A DNA stretch of 64,000 bases from Roseibium sp. MMSF_3544 (GTDB lineage: Bacteria > Pseudomonadota > Alphaproteobacteria > Rhizobiales > Stappiaceae), in the NCBI RefSeq assembly GCF_030732845.1, contig NZ_JASHKA010000002.1:186001-250000 (forward strand), read 5' to 3'. The notes beneath the pieces were generated by a model that was given only the letters and a program-made list of their open reading frames with translations, was not told the origin of the DNA and ran no database searches. Shown in pieces: positions 44,826 through 54,811 of this stretch. Position numbers and translations under genes: made by a program. Every line of letters begins with the position of its first letter. Position 1 is the first letter of the stretch.

Positions 44826-45848
44826 ATGTCCGATCTCCTGACGATCACACCCGAAGGCCTCTTTTGCGCGGCTGCTGACGCTCATATCGACCCGGTCCGG
44901 CCGGTGGCAAAGGCAATCATTACCCACGGTCACGCGGATCATGCCCGTGCTGGTCATGGGGCTGTCCTTGCAACACGTCAAACCCTCGACATCATGGCGA
45001 TCCGCTACGGCGAGAATTTTTGCGGGACGGCCCAGGACACCGGCTATGGCGACACTCTGAAAGTTGGCGCTGTGGATGTCTCGCTCCATCCGGCGGGGCA
45101 CGTTCTGGGATCGGCCCAGGTTCTGCTTGAGGCCGGCGGCAAGCGGACCGTTGTTTCGGGAGACTACAAGCGCCAGTCCGATCCGACCTGTGCGCCTTTC
45201 GAGCTGGTGACGTGTGACACGTTCGTAACCGAGGCGACCTTCGGCCTGCCTGTCTTCCGCCACCCGCCCGCGCGGAGCGAAATCGCCAAACTTCTGGCGT
45301 CGCTCGATCTCTTTCCGGATCAAACCCATCTGGTTGGAGCCTATGCGCTCGGCAAGGCTCAGCGCGTGATAGCCGAAATCAGGGCGGCAGGTTACGACAA
45401 GATTATCTACCTGCACGGTGCCCTTGAGAAGCTGACGGCCTACTACCAGAGCCAGGGGATCGACTTTGGTCCCTTGGAGCCGGTTGGAAAGCGGGGCAAG
45501 GAACTGCAGGGCGAGATCGTGTTGTGCCCGCCCGGGCAGTTGAGTGATCGCTGGGCGCGCCGGTTCGGCGATCCGGTCGCGGCCATGGCGTCAGGCTGGA
45601 TGCGGGTCAGGGCAAGGGCACGCCAGCGAGGGGCGGAATTGCCACTTATTCTGTCCGACCATGCCGACTGGGACGATCTGTGTCGGACCATCCTTGAAAC
45701 CGGTGCTGACCAGATCTGGGTTACGCATGGCGCCGAGGAAGCCCTGGTTCACTGGTGCGAATTAAATGGACGAAACGCCCGCCCGCTCAATATGATAGGC
45801 TACGACGATGGCGAGGATGCCGACGGTGCGCAGCTTGAAGGGGCTTGA
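44826..45848 (+). CDS. Ligase-associated DNA damage response exonuclease (MBL fold)
   Basis: 340 residues from ATG 44826 (MSDLLTITPEGLFC); the start at 44790 adds only a weak hydrophobic stretch. Metallo-beta-lactamase/beta-CASP enzyme of the Snm1/Pso2 type: THGHADH (about 33-39) is the HxHxDH metal motif, HPAGHVLGS (about 87-95) and GDYKRQSDP follow, and the beta-CASP half holds the final LSDHADW. Trims damaged DNA ends in the Lhr-PdeM-ligase set. Starts the right arm of the divergent SOS pair. Confidence 0.92.
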   Translation: MSDLLTITPEGLFCAAADAHIDPVRPVAKAIITHGHADHARAGHGAVLATRQTLDIMAIRYGENFCGTAQDTGYGDTLKVGAVDVSLHPAGHVLGSAQVLLEAGGKRTVVSGDYKRQSDPTCAPFELVTCDTFVTEATFGLPVFRHPPARSEIAKLLASLDLFPDQTHLVGAYALGKAQRVIAEIRAAGYDKIIYLHGALEKLTAYYQSQGIDFGPLEPVGKRGKELQGEIVLCPPGQLSDRWARRFGDPVAAMASGWMRVRARARQRGAELPLILSDHADWDDLCRTILETGADQIWVTHGAEEALVHWCELNGRNARPLNMIGYDDGEDADGAQLEGA

Positions 45849-45889
45849 TCAGGCCTGCGCGATTGTTCAGCTCCTCAGGGGAGGCAGTC

Positions 45890-46333
45890 ATGGCGGATGA
45901 CGGTGGTATCGAAAAGACCGGCGACGGTCACACAAACGGGGCTGGCTCAGGCACAAACGGTGATGCGGAAGAAGCGATTGCGCAGCTCTTCGACGACTAC
46001 CAGGCCGGGTTCAATGACTACGAGATCGATCGGATCTGTGACTGTTTCGCGCTGCCTGCAATCATTTGGCAGCACCAGAAGGGCCACGTCTTCGCCGACG
46101 ACGAAGAGCTGATCGAAAACATTGAGGCACTTTTGAAAGCCCTGGAAAAGGAAGGCGTGACGCATTCCGATTTCCAGGTCGTCTCAAGCCATGTCAGTGG
46201 ATCCGCGGCGCTGGTCACACTGGACTGGATCCAGGAAAGTGCAGACGGTGAAGCGGTTTTCGAATTCACCTGTCATTACCAGTTGATCCAGGACGGAGCG
46301 GACTGGGTGATTGCCTGTGTGATCAACGAATAG
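45890..46333 (+). CDS. NTF2/SnoaL-like protein of unknown role
   Basis: 147 residues from ATG 45890, where GGGGAGG lies just ahead; the TTG at 45845 overlaps the exonuclease stop and is not supported. A flexible Gly/Asp/Thr-rich start (1-27) leads into a cone-shaped NTF2-like fold (about 28-147: QAGFNDYEIDRICDCF, FEFTCHYQLIQDGADWVIACVINE). No catalytic pair is recognisable. The gene lies 41 bases after the repair exonuclease and may be co-transcribed with it, so SOS exposure is possible. Confidence 0.75.
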   Translation: MADDGGIEKTGDGHTNGAGSGTNGDAEEAIAQLFDDYQAGFNDYEIDRICDCFALPAIIWQHQKGHVFADDEELIENIEALLKALEKEGVTHSDFQVVSSHVSGSAALVTLDWIQESADGEAVFEFTCHYQLIQDGADWVIACVINE

Positions 46334-46355
46334 ACCGCGATAAGCCGGCAAATGA

Positions 46356-47522
46356 TCATGCAAGCAGCGTATCGCTGAACGGATATGTCGTCATACGCTC
46401 CATGCCGTCTGCGGTGATCAGGAACTGTTCCTCCAGCTTTACGCCTTCGCTGTCAGCCTCCGCGCCGATATAGCTTTCGATGCAAATTACCATGCCGGGT
46501 TCGAACTGCCCGTCAAACGCGTAAGGAACATCGTCGAAATAGTGCGGTACGTAGGGAAACTCGCCGCAGAGCCCAAGCCCGTGGCCGAGGCAATAATAGC
46601 CGTGGCCGCGATACTCGGGCGGGACAGGCCACGCAGCGCGGGCAAAGTCCTCGTAGGAAACACCTGGTCCGAGCAGCGCGGCATTGTGGTGGAGCTGATC
46701 GTAAGCGAGCTTGTAGAGGTCTTTTTGCCTCTGGTTAGCCGGTTTGTCTCCGCACAGGAATGTTCTTGAAAAGTCAACGGCATAATGCAGATATCCGAGG
46801 GCATCCGTGTCGAAACAGACAAGGTCGCCCGACTGCATTTGCCGCGCTCCAGCTTCTTGAAAATAGGGAAATGTCCTGGAGCCGGACTGAAACAGCCGGG
46901 TCGAGATGTATTCGCCCTCTGTCGCGATCAGGTGCCGGTGAAATTCCGACCAGACTTCGACTTCGCTGGCTCCTGGGGAAATGGCGGCTTCAAGCGATGC
47001 GGCGGCAGCTTCAACGCGGCTGACTGCTTCGCACATCACCGCAATTTCCAGCGGCTGCTTGATCAGGCGGGCGGTCGAAAAGACATTTGTTGCATCGGCA
47101 AGCTCAAGACCGCCGCTTCGCAGCGCGTCGATGACAGGCAGGTCGAAGCCTTCGACCGCCAAACGCCTTTCTCCACCAAGGGCAGACTGAAGATCAGCAA
47201 CAAAGCGGGTGATCTCCTTGGTGTAACTTGCGCCGGATATGGGGGAGAGGCCCGGGGCCGGGCGAACATCCGTCGCAACTGGATTACCTACCTGAAGGTG
47301 TTCGCAGCCAGCAAATTCCCACAGGACAACATCGCCCGACGCCAGGATGAGGGCGAAACGGAACGGCCCCATCAAACTGAAAACCGTCATGTTCCGGGCA
47401 CCGGTCGCGTAAAGGATATTGATGGGGTTTGACGTCAGGACGGCGGGGACATCCAGGTCAGCCATGACCTTCAAGAGCCGTTTATGGGTTTGCCTGACAA
47501 GGTCGGCGCGGTCAATTTCCAT
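46356..47522 (-). CDS. M24 peptidase-like enzyme, DddP-related
   Basis: 388 residues from ATG 47522 (MEIDRA); the longer frame has no RBS. Pita-bread fold with the metal set FDTD, VDFSR, GHGLGLCGE, CIESYIG and KLEEQFL in order. The residue order and several linking segments (TSNPINILYATGARNM, ISTRLFQSGSRTFPYFQEAG) resemble the DMSP lyase DddP more than ordinary Xaa-Pro dipeptidases. However, the residue that in DddP acts as the general base next to the catalytic His (Asp, in a 'LCDEWP' context as I remember it) is Gly here (LCGEFP). Therefore I expect a peptidase or unknown lyase, not proven DddP. Confidence 0.78.
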   Translation of the reverse strand: MEIDRADLVRQTHKRLLKVMADLDVPAVLTSNPINILYATGARNMTVFSLMGPFRFALILASGDVVLWEFAGCEHLQVGNPVATDVRPAPGLSPISGASYTKEITRFVADLQSALGGERRLAVEGFDLPVIDALRSGGLELADATNVFSTARLIKQPLEIAVMCEAVSRVEAAAASLEAAISPGASEVEVWSEFHRHLIATEGEYISTRLFQSGSRTFPYFQEAGARQMQSGDLVCFDTDALGYLHYAVDFSRTFLCGDKPANQRQKDLYKLAYDQLHHNAALLGPGVSYEDFARAAWPVPPEYRGHGYYCLGHGLGLCGEFPYVPHYFDDVPYAFDGQFEPGMVICIESYIGAEADSEGVKLEEQFLITADGMERMTTYPFSDTLLA

Positions 47523-47704
47523 GGCTAAGCACCCTGTCCCAGAATTTGAAGCAGCAAATTTTTTGGCGGAAGAGCAAAGGATCTTTCCCTTTGTGCATCG
47601 GGCTGCGATTGACCGCAAGCGTGAACGACCAGCAGGTTGTTTTCTGGTTCAAGTACCTGACATTGCCTATACTGGCTCAGGGCTGCACAGGGGAAGCCTG
47701 ACCG

Positions 47705-48667
47705 ATGAGCCGTGAGAACAACAGATCCTTGAAAGACCGGCTGAAGCAGGCTTTCGATCTCGGCTTCGCGGTCACCATCCACCTGCTTTTCATCGTGATT
47801 GCGCTCCTCGGTGGTCTGGTCGTTTATGGCATGGCCGATGCGTGGCGCACCGGGGAAGCCGGGACAACTGAGGCGATCTTCTTCGGGGCGTTCGGTCTGC
47901 TGATGGTCGTGATCGGCGTTGGTTTCTTCTATGTCGCCTATATCGGCGCCCCCCGATTTCTTGCCAATCTCGAACGCCGGCGCAAAAAGTACCGGGACAA
48001 GCCTTGGCTGCTCAATCGTCAATGGCGCGCGCGCCGCGTGGTTCATTCGACAAAGTATACGGCGTGGTTCATGTGGTTCTGGTGCATTGGCTGGTGGGGG
48101 ATCATGGGCTTCCTCTGGTCCGTCAACAAAGACCTGATCCTGGCAGACCTCCAGGGAACCTGGGATCAGGCGATCCCGACCGCACTGCCGATCGTCGTCG
48201 GCGTCATCGCACTCCTGGTGGCGATAAGTGTAACCTGGAGGCGTGTCCGGTTCGGCGACGCCGTGATGATCATCGACACGCTGCCGGGGGTCCTTGGCGG
48301 GGAATTTCGCGGCAAGGTGATGGCGCGGCTGAAGAATGCACTTACCGAACCGGTCGGCATCACGCTGACCTGCGGCAGCCTCCGAAGCGAGAAGCGGGAC
48401 GTGCACGGGAGTTGGCAAACCGTCTGGATCACGGACGAATTGTGGGCGGAAAAACAAGAGTTTCATCCGACGCAGACGACCTATGACAAGGGCTGGATTA
48501 CGCTGCGCGTCCGCTTCCGAATTCCAGCCAATTTGCCCGAAAGCGGGCACATCCTGGATGACCCGCAAATTGTATGGAAACTCAAGGTTCGGCCGGGATC
48601 CGTGCTCGATCGGTCATTGAAGGCCGAATTTCAGGTACCGATCTTCTCAGTGCAGGAAAACACCTGA
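47705..48667 (+). CDS. Unknown four-helix membrane protein with C-terminal beta domain
   Basis: 320 residues. A short positively charged cytoplasmic start, two hydrophobic helices (about 20-42 and 57-80), a basic loop with NLERRRKKYRDKP, two more helices (about 115-138 and 152-177), then a soluble 140-residue domain with alternating beta strands (about 180-320) rich in Trp and basic residues. I recognise no family. It is divergent from the M24 gene; the promoter gap is short (182 bases to the M24 ATG). Confidence 0.7.
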   Translation: MSRENNRSLKDRLKQAFDLGFAVTIHLLFIVIALLGGLVVYGMADAWRTGEAGTTEAIFFGAFGLLMVVIGVGFFYVAYIGAPRFLANLERRRKKYRDKPWLLNRQWRARRVVHSTKYTAWFMWFWCIGWWGIMGFLWSVNKDLILADLQGTWDQAIPTALPIVVGVIALLVAISVTWRRVRFGDAVMIIDTLPGVLGGEFRGKVMARLKNALTEPVGITLTCGSLRSEKRDVHGSWQTVWITDELWAEKQEFHPTQTTYDKGWITLRVRFRIPANLPESGHILDDPQIVWKLKVRPGSVLDRSLKAEFQVPIFSVQENT

Positions 48668-48830
48668 CCAGGTTGGTGCACTCAATTTCCTCGTTTGAGC
48701 GCCACTCTGAAATTCGAAGATGACGTCAAGGCGGTTCGGCTACACGCAGTCTCTCATCTTCTGGTTGCTTTGATCCCGGGCATCGTCTCGTGGTAGATTT
48801 TACGATCTTTTTCAGCAAGAGTTTTGAGTC

Positions 48831-49937
48831 ATGAAAATCTATTTCGCAAGCAACAGGGATGTAAAACACGAGACATCTTCAAGCGGAAACATCTTTGGGA
48901 ACAGGTTCAACGAAGGCGGACCGCAAGTCTTTCGCGTCGGTGAAGCGAATGTTGACTACAAAGGGCGAAAGCCAAAAGATGACGACAGCTGGTCGGTCGG
49001 CAAAACCAGACTTTACGACGAGGATCTGGACAGCAGCCGCGAAGAAGGCGAATTGCTCGGCTCGTCGCGCCTCTTTGAAGAGATGCGCAAGCTCCTGAAG
49101 AAGCAGGACACGGACGTCATTCTGTACATTCACGGCTTTGCAAATTCCTTCCAGAATTCCGTCTTGCGCGCCGCCGCTTTGCAGGAGCTTTACAGTTCCA
49201 AGGACCAGCAGGTTGTGGTGTTTCTCTTTTCTTGGCCGTCGAACGGGAGCGTTCAACCGGCCTGGAATTACTTTTCCGATCGTGAAGATGCAGAAGCTTC
49301 CGGGATTGCCATGGGACGCACACTCATGCGCCTGGTCGAATTCCTGAAGGAGATGCGGCAGAAGGACAAGGAGACCATCCTTAACGCGCGAGCGGCAGGT
49401 GAAGTACCGGATCCCAAAAAACTTGTGCAATGCACCCGCCGCATGCATGTTCTCGCGCATTCCATGGGCAACTGGGCGCTTCGCCACGCGCTCCGGAAAT
49501 ACGCAGAACTCAACAACGGGCGTGTCGACAGGATCCTGGACAGTGTATTCCTGATGGCAGCCGATGAGGATAACGACGCGCTGGAAGAGAGCCTTAAGCT
49601 CAAACGTCTCGACGAACTTGCGAACCGGATCTTCGTCTATCACGCGGCGAATGACGTCGCTCTGACCATCTCCGATACAACAAAGGGGATGCCGGACCGT
49701 CTGGGGTCAGACGGCCCCCAAAACCTGGACAAAATCAGCGAGCGCATGTTCGCGATCGACTGCACGAGGATCAGCGACACGAACAAGGTGTCTCATGGCA
49801 GGCACCAGTATTACCGCCTGCGCGACGAGGCCATCCAGGATGTGCAGCTGACACTTTCAGACACGCCGCAAGAAGGCCGGCCCGGGAGAGAGGTCATCAG
49901 GCACGGGCGAAGCTGGAGCCTGAAACCAGTCAAGTAG
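48831..49937 (+). CDS. DUF900 alpha/beta hydrolase
   Basis: 368 residues. The alpha/beta hydrolase fold of the DUF900 family is recognised by the oxyanion segment ILYIHGFANSFQNSVLRAA (about 97-115), the FSWPS turn and the nucleophile elbow LAHSMGNW with Ser211. The acid and His are less certain; SHGRHQYYR near 325 may provide His. Cytosolic; no signal peptide. Substrate unknown. Alone on its transcript, convergent with the DEAD-box helicase. Confidence 0.85.
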   Translation: MKIYFASNRDVKHETSSSGNIFGNRFNEGGPQVFRVGEANVDYKGRKPKDDDSWSVGKTRLYDEDLDSSREEGELLGSSRLFEEMRKLLKKQDTDVILYIHGFANSFQNSVLRAAALQELYSSKDQQVVVFLFSWPSNGSVQPAWNYFSDREDAEASGIAMGRTLMRLVEFLKEMRQKDKETILNARAAGEVPDPKKLVQCTRRMHVLAHSMGNWALRHALRKYAELNNGRVDRILDSVFLMAADEDNDALEESLKLKRLDELANRIFVYHAANDVALTISDTTKGMPDRLGSDGPQNLDKISERMFAIDCTRISDTNKVSHGRHQYYRLRDEAIQDVQLTLSDTPQEGRPGREVIRHGRSWSLKPVK

Positions 49938-49981
49938 GAAGACGAATTGGCTGCATCGGGACTTCACCGAGGCGGCCAGTC

Positions 49982-52051
49982 TCACTTTTTCGATTTGGAC
50001 GCCTTGCGTTCTGCGCGGGAAGGCTTGTTCTTCTTCGCTGATTTCTTCTTGCCCGGGGCCGTTTTTGCAGCTGTTCGTGACTTTGGTTTGCGGCGCTGGT
50101 CAGCATCCGCACCATCACTGTCCCGGCCTTTGCGGGACGGTTTGCTGCCATCGCTGTCAATATCCCGCGCAAGCGCCTTCATATCGAGCGGCTCGTAGGC
50201 CGGGTGATGCGGCACAGCATCGTCGTCGCCGGACCGGCGGCGCTTGCGGCCGCGCGTCGCGTCAAAGTCGCGTTTCGGAGCCCGTTTCGGACGGTTTGAT
50301 TTCAAGCTGTCTTCCGGCCCGAGATTTTCATAGTCGGGGGTATCCGCGCCACGAGGCCGGCGCCTTTGGGAATTGCCGCGCTCCTTGCGAAAACCGCCTT
50401 CCTTGGGTGGCGACGGCACCTTGCCGCCGCGTGCATCCAGCAGCTTGATCGTCGCATTGTCCTCGCCGGTGCCATCGCGCTTGATCACCTCGGCAAAACG
50501 CTGCCCGTGGCTTCCGGCGATTTCGAAATAGAGCTCGTTCTGAAAGATCTTGATCGCACCAACCTCTTTCTTGGTGACGTGACCTGCCCGGCAGATCATC
50601 GGCAGGATCCAGCGCGGTTCCGCGCGCTGCCGGTGTCCGAGCGACAGCGAGAACCAGACACCATCCTCAAATTTGCCTGAGATCTCTGCACTGCGGCCAC
50701 CGCGCGATCCTGCGTCGCGGCCTTTGAGCGAGGTTTCGTCGAGTTCGGTGATCTCTTCCGGTGCCGGCATGCGTGACTGGCGCAGTTTCACGAAGGCCGC
50801 TGCCAGTTGCTCCGGGCTGTGGAGCGCAAGGAGTTCCATCGCCAGCGCCCGGTCTTCTTCTTCAAGCTCGACGGAGAGCGACGGATCGGCGAGAAGACGT
50901 TCTTTATCCTTTGCCCGGATGGCGTCTGCCGTCGGCGCGCCGGTCCATGTTGCCTTGACCCCTGCATATTGAAGCACCCGTTCGGCCTGACGGCGGCGCG
51001 GGAAGGGGACCATGAGCACACAAGTTCCCTTGCGTCCGGCGCGGCCTGTGCGACCGGATCTGTGCAGGAGCGCGGCTTTGCCGGTCGGCAGGTCCGCATG
51101 GATCACAAGGTCAAGATTGGGCAGATCGATCCCGCGCGCGGCGACATCGGTTGCAACGCAAACCCTGGCACGACCGTCCTTCATGGCTGCCAAGGCGCTC
51201 GAGCGTTGTTCCTGGCTGAGTTCACCCGACAGCGAGACAATCGAAAAGCCCCGGTTTGCAAGCCGGGATGTCAGACGGCTCACCGCCTCGCGGGTGGAAC
51301 AGAAAACAATCGCTTTTTCCGCTTCATGCAGCCGCAAGACGTTGATGATGGCGTTCTCACGTTCGTTCGGAGCAACCGGATGGGCGACATACTCGATGTC
51401 GCCATGCTGTTCGCGTGCATTAATGGTTGAGAGGCGGACGGCATCTTTCTGGAAGCGCTTGGCCAGCTCCGCAATCGGTTTTGGAACGGTTGCCGAAAAC
51501 ATCAACGTGCGTCGCTCCTGGGGCGCGGCATCCAGAATGAATTCCAGGTCCTCGCGGAAGCCCATGTCCAGCATTTCGTCGGCCTCGTCGAGGACGACTG
51601 CACGCAGTTCGGAAAGGTCGAGGCTGCCTCTTTCGATGTGATCACGCAGGCGTCCCGGGGTGCCGACAACGATATGTGCGCCACGTTCGAGCTGACGACG
51701 CTCGGTTCGCGGGTCCATGCCGCCAACGCAGGACGCGGTGACTGCGCCAGCCTCCTCATAGAGCCAGGTCAGTTCTTCCTTTACCTGCAGCGCCAGTTCG
51801 CGGGTTGGCGCAATGGCCAGCGCGACAGGCGCAGCGGCCTTGTCGAGGCGCTCGCGATCGCCGAGCAACGTCGGCGCCAGAGCAAGGCCAAAGGCGACGG
51901 TTTTGCCGGATCCGGTTTGAGCGGAAACCAGTAGGTCCGCTTCCGCTGGTGCATCGTTGAGAACGCTTTCCTGCACGGGAGTGAGGCTTTCATAGCCTCG
52001 TTTCGCCAGCGCGGCCGACAGGGCCGGGGCGAGAGACGTCAAATCAGTCAT
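49982..52051 (-). CDS. DEAD-box RNA helicase with DbpA-like RNA-binding domain
   Basis: 689 residues: helicase domain 1 with SAQTGSGKT (about 43-51) and VVLDEADEML (about 149-158), domain 2 with HRSGRTGRAGRKG near 330, then a DbpA/CsdA-type RRM-like domain (about 470-545; NLYFEIAG-type strands) and a long basic and serine-rich tail (about 550-689) with nuclear-localisation-like KK/RR blocks that would bind RNA. Function probably in ribosome assembly or cold adaptation. Promoter side faces the chemoreceptor gene with a 332-bp gap. Confidence 0.92.
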   Translation of the reverse strand: MTDLTSLAPALSAALAKRGYESLTPVQESVLNDAPAEADLLVSAQTGSGKTVAFGLALAPTLLGDRERLDKAAAPVALAIAPTRELALQVKEELTWLYEEAGAVTASCVGGMDPRTERRQLERGAHIVVGTPGRLRDHIERGSLDLSELRAVVLDEADEMLDMGFREDLEFILDAAPQERRTLMFSATVPKPIAELAKRFQKDAVRLSTINAREQHGDIEYVAHPVAPNERENAIINVLRLHEAEKAIVFCSTREAVSRLTSRLANRGFSIVSLSGELSQEQRSSALAAMKDGRARVCVATDVAARGIDLPNLDLVIHADLPTGKAALLHRSGRTGRAGRKGTCVLMVPFPRRRQAERVLQYAGVKATWTGAPTADAIRAKDKERLLADPSLSVELEEEDRALAMELLALHSPEQLAAAFVKLRQSRMPAPEEITELDETSLKGRDAGSRGGRSAEISGKFEDGVWFSLSLGHRQRAEPRWILPMICRAGHVTKKEVGAIKIFQNELYFEIAGSHGQRFAEVIKRDGTGEDNATIKLLDARGGKVPSPPKEGGFRKERGNSQRRRPRGADTPDYENLGPEDSLKSNRPKRAPKRDFDATRGRKRRRSGDDDAVPHHPAYEPLDMKALARDIDSDGSKPSRKGRDSDGADADQRRKPKSRTAAKTAPGKKKSAKKNKPSRAERKASKSKK

Positions 52052-52383
52052 AGAGATCTTTCAACTGCTCCGGATCATCTGCATGCCAATCAGCAGTCTA
52101 CCGGATCGGCCCGGACGTGTGCCGGGCAAGGGTTCGGTCTCGCAAATGAACCCGAATTGCGCGGCTTATATCGTTAAAACCACACGTCGTCCACTCCGCC
52201 TCAATGATGAATTTTTGGGCATCCATGAAAGGAGTGGCGATGGAGACCGCGCGGGGAGTGAACGCGACCTCAGCAAAATTACCTAAGGTAGGTGTATGCA
52301 ACCGTTTTTCTCGCTCTGGTTAGTAAGTTTGTTAACCGAACCGGAGCTTAGATTCTCCCAATTCTCGTGGTTGGGGGTTCCTA
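52052..52383. other. Gap between divergent helicase and chemoreceptor genes
   Basis: 332 bases. I see a short palindrome TACCT-A-AGGTA (52280-52290) and an AT-rich stretch before the receptor ATG, compatible with its promoter. The 67-codon plus-strand frame (52083-52286) has no RBS or features. Confidence 0.45.
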
Positions 52384-54705
52384 ATGTTGAAATCGATTCG
52401 CATGCAGATTGCCATGCTGGCGATCGTCCCATTGCTTGCTTATGCGGTCGCAAGTCTGATCGCGTTCAACGAAGCTCTAAATGAAAGTAAAATTGCGTCG
52501 GACATCTACCCGACCGCACTGGTTGCGGAAAAGTCCGAAGCGGTATTGCACGAACTTCAAAAGGAGCGCGGCAGGACTGCGGTTCTGCTGGCCTCCGGGT
52601 ACGGCGACAACGCACGCGACCTGCTTAACAGCCAGAGGCAAGCCACCAACACGGCGCTGGATGATCTGCGCAACACGGTCGCCGAATTCGATGTCAGCAA
52701 CAAGAAACTTCTCGACGAAGTGCACGCGACAGTCAAAGGCCTGGACGCGGTCGCTGCGCACCGGACTGCAATTGACAATGAAGCTGCGGACGGCAAGAAA
52801 AACCTTGCTTTCTATTCCGGGAAGATCCGCGACCTCATTACAATCGTCCAGGCGGCTCAGAACGCCAGTGCTGACCCCGAATATGCCGAGCAGATGACCC
52901 CGTTCCTGCTCCTGACAGAAGCGATCGAAGCAGGCGGACTTGAACGCGCGATTGGTGGGCAGCTCTTCACCATCGTCGGCAAAACCGGAGACGTGCCAAA
53001 CGACCGTTTTCTCGCTTACTTCGACCGGTTGTCGGTTGAAACCGCGTTCCTGAACAATTTCAACAGGGTTGCGACCCCGAAGGAGATGGAAGCATACAAA
53101 CAGATCGTGTCCGGCCCTGCGGTGGATCAGGTCATGGAATGGCGCAAGGTGTTGCGCTCGCTTCCCGAAACCAAGGACGGGCTGGGCATCGAAGGCTCGG
53201 TCTGGTTTGGAAAGGCGACGGAACGGTTGAACTTGATCCGTGAAGCGTCGCTCGGAATGCTCAAGGCTGCGGAAGCACGCGCGCAGGAACTGGCAAGCGC
53301 CGCAAACAATCACCTTAATTTTGTGATCGCCGAGACGCTTGGGGTCATCCTCGTCACGATTGCGATCTGTATCTGGCAGCTTCGCAGCGTCAATGGATTG
53401 CTGGCAAACCTCACGCATAACCTCGTCCGGATATCCAAGGGTGACGTTGACTTTGCGATGCCCTATGCGGATCGCAGTGACGCCATCGGTGATCTTGCCC
53501 GTGCGGGCGGGGTTTTCCAGGAAAACGCCCGTATCCGGCAAACCCTTGAGGGTGAAGCTGCGAAGGAGCGGGATCGCGAACGTATGCGCCAGAACCATGT
53601 CGAGACCCTGATCAGCAAGTTCAGGAACCTCATGGAAAGCGTAACTGGCGAAGTCCACGACAAAACCGGGTCCATGACAGATATTGCAGCCCGCGTTCGC
53701 TCGATATCGCAGGACGCATCCGGCGCCGCGACACAGGCCCGGGATGCATCTTCTTCCTCGTCGAACAACGTGCAGACCGTGGCCGCTGCAGCCGAAGAAA
53801 TGTCTGCAGCGATCCAGGAAATCATGAACCAGGCGGACCGGGCGAACGCGGTTATTGACGATGCCACCGGTGTGGCGCACCGCACCGATGCAAATGTTTC
53901 AAGCCTCGCCGATGCGGTTGAGAAGATCGGCACGGTCGTGGAGATGATCCGGGCGATTGCGGAGCAAACCAACCTGCTGGCGCTGAACGCAACAATTGAA
54001 GCAGCCAGGGCAGGGGAAGCCGGCAAGGGGTTCGCGGTCGTCGCGGCGGAAGTGAAGGAACTTTCGACACAGACTGCGAAGGCAACAGAGGAGATCTCCA
54101 GCCAGATTTCTTCCGTTCAGGGCCTCACCAATGAAGCGGTCGACTCCATCCGAAAGATTTCCGGTTCCATCGAGATGATCAGCGAAGTGACCGGTGCAAT
54201 CACGACAGCGGTTGGCGAACAAAGCGTCGCAACCCAGGAGATTTCTCAGAGCATCACCATGGCCGCGAGCGAGACAAGCAACGCTGTTCAAAGTGCTGAG
54301 AGTGTCGATCAGGCAATCCAGACGACTGCAGGCGAGGCCGAAACGGTCGATCGCATTTCCGGGGAAGTCAAGGAAGTCGCGGACAAGATGGCAGAAGGGA
54401 TCGAGGGCTTCCTTCTGGAAATGACCCAGGATGTCGAGGAACGCCGTCGGGCGTCCCGCAAACAGGAAATGGGGCAGAAGATCAGGCTGATCACCGCCGA
54501 AGGCGACGCGATCGTGACCAATCTGGTCAACAGTTCGGAAGGCGGCGTCGGCGTGACGTCCTTTGAAGGCGTCGTCATAGGTATGCACGTGACCTACGAA
54601 GACCACGCAGGGGATCGGTTCCCGATGGAAATCAGGTGGGAGAAGGATGGCATCGTCGGGCTTCAGTACCGCGCGGAAGACAATTTGAGCTACGCGGCAG
54701 CCTAA
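52384..54705 (+). CDS. Chemoreceptor with NIT sensor, HAMP, MCP signalling and C-terminal PilZ-like domain
   Basis: 773 residues. TM1 (about 7-27), NIT domain (nitrate/nitrite sensing type, about 45-290; [13 protein letters not shown] is its signature helix), TM2 (about 310-330), HAMP (about 330-385), MCP signalling helix (about 430-670) with the tip [19 protein letters not shown], and an added C-terminal beta barrel (about 690-770) whose NSSEGGVGV and basic start resemble a PilZ c-di-GMP site. The fusion would couple chemotaxis to c-di-GMP. Ends at a strong terminator (54766-54807). Proposed ligand: nitrate, nitrite or similar anion by family. Confidence 0.85.
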   Translation: MLKSIRMQIAMLAIVPLLAYAVASLIAFNEALNESKIASDIYPTALVAEKSEAVLHELQKERGRTAVLLASGYGDNARDLLNSQRQATNTALDDLRNTVAEFDVSNKKLLDEVHATVKGLDAVAAHRTAIDNEAADGKKNLAFYSGKIRDLITIVQAAQNASADPEYAEQMTPFLLLTEAIEAGGLERAIGGQLFTIVGKTGDVPNDRFLAYFDRLSVETAFLNNFNRVATPKEMEAYKQIVSGPAVDQVMEWRKVLRSLPETKDGLGIEGSVWFGKATERLNLIREASLGMLKAAEARAQELASAANNHLNFVIAETLGVILVTIAICIWQLRSVNGLLANLTHNLVRISKGDVDFAMPYADRSDAIGDLARAGGVFQENARIRQTLEGEAAKERDRERMRQNHVETLISKFRNLMESVTGEVHDKTGSMTDIAARVRSISQDASGAATQARDASSSSSNNVQTVAAAAEEMSAAIQEIMNQADRANAVIDDATGVAHRTDANVSSLADAVEKIGTVVEMIRAIAEQTNLLALNATIEAARAGEAGKGFAVVAAEVKELSTQTAKATEEISSQISSVQGLTNEAVDSIRKISGSIEMISEVTGAITTAVGEQSVATQEISQSITMAASETSNAVQSAESVDQAIQTTAGEAETVDRISGEVKEVADKMAEGIEGFLLEMTQDVEERRRASRKQEMGQKIRLITAEGDAIVTNLVNSSEGGVGVTSFEGVVIGMHVTYEDHAGDRFPMEIRWEKDGIVGLQYRAEDNLSYAAA

Positions 54706-54765
54706 TTCACTGAGGTATAAAGAAAACAAAGGCGGCTCGGCGCAGGTTTGCTGAGACGCAAATTT

Positions 54766-54807
54766 CCGGGAAAGACTTGCCCCACGGGTCTTTCCCGGTA
54801 TTTTTTT
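54766..54807 (+). terminator. Rho-independent terminator after the chemoreceptor gene
   Basis: CCGGGAAAGAC (54766-54776) pairs perfectly with GTCTTTCCCGG (54788-54798), an 11-bp stem, followed by TATTTTTTT. It ends five bases before the ligase ATG (54812), so the ligase must be read from its own promoter further back or from readthrough. Confidence 0.92.
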
Positions 54808-54811
54808 GCCA

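Noticed and set aside
46356-47522. Calling the M24 gene dddP (DMSP lyase)
   Set aside because: The presumed catalytic Asp is Gly. I kept only 'DddP-related'.
52477-53880. 467-codon minus-strand frame over the chemoreceptor gene
   Set aside because: Shadow frame with no recognisable domain.
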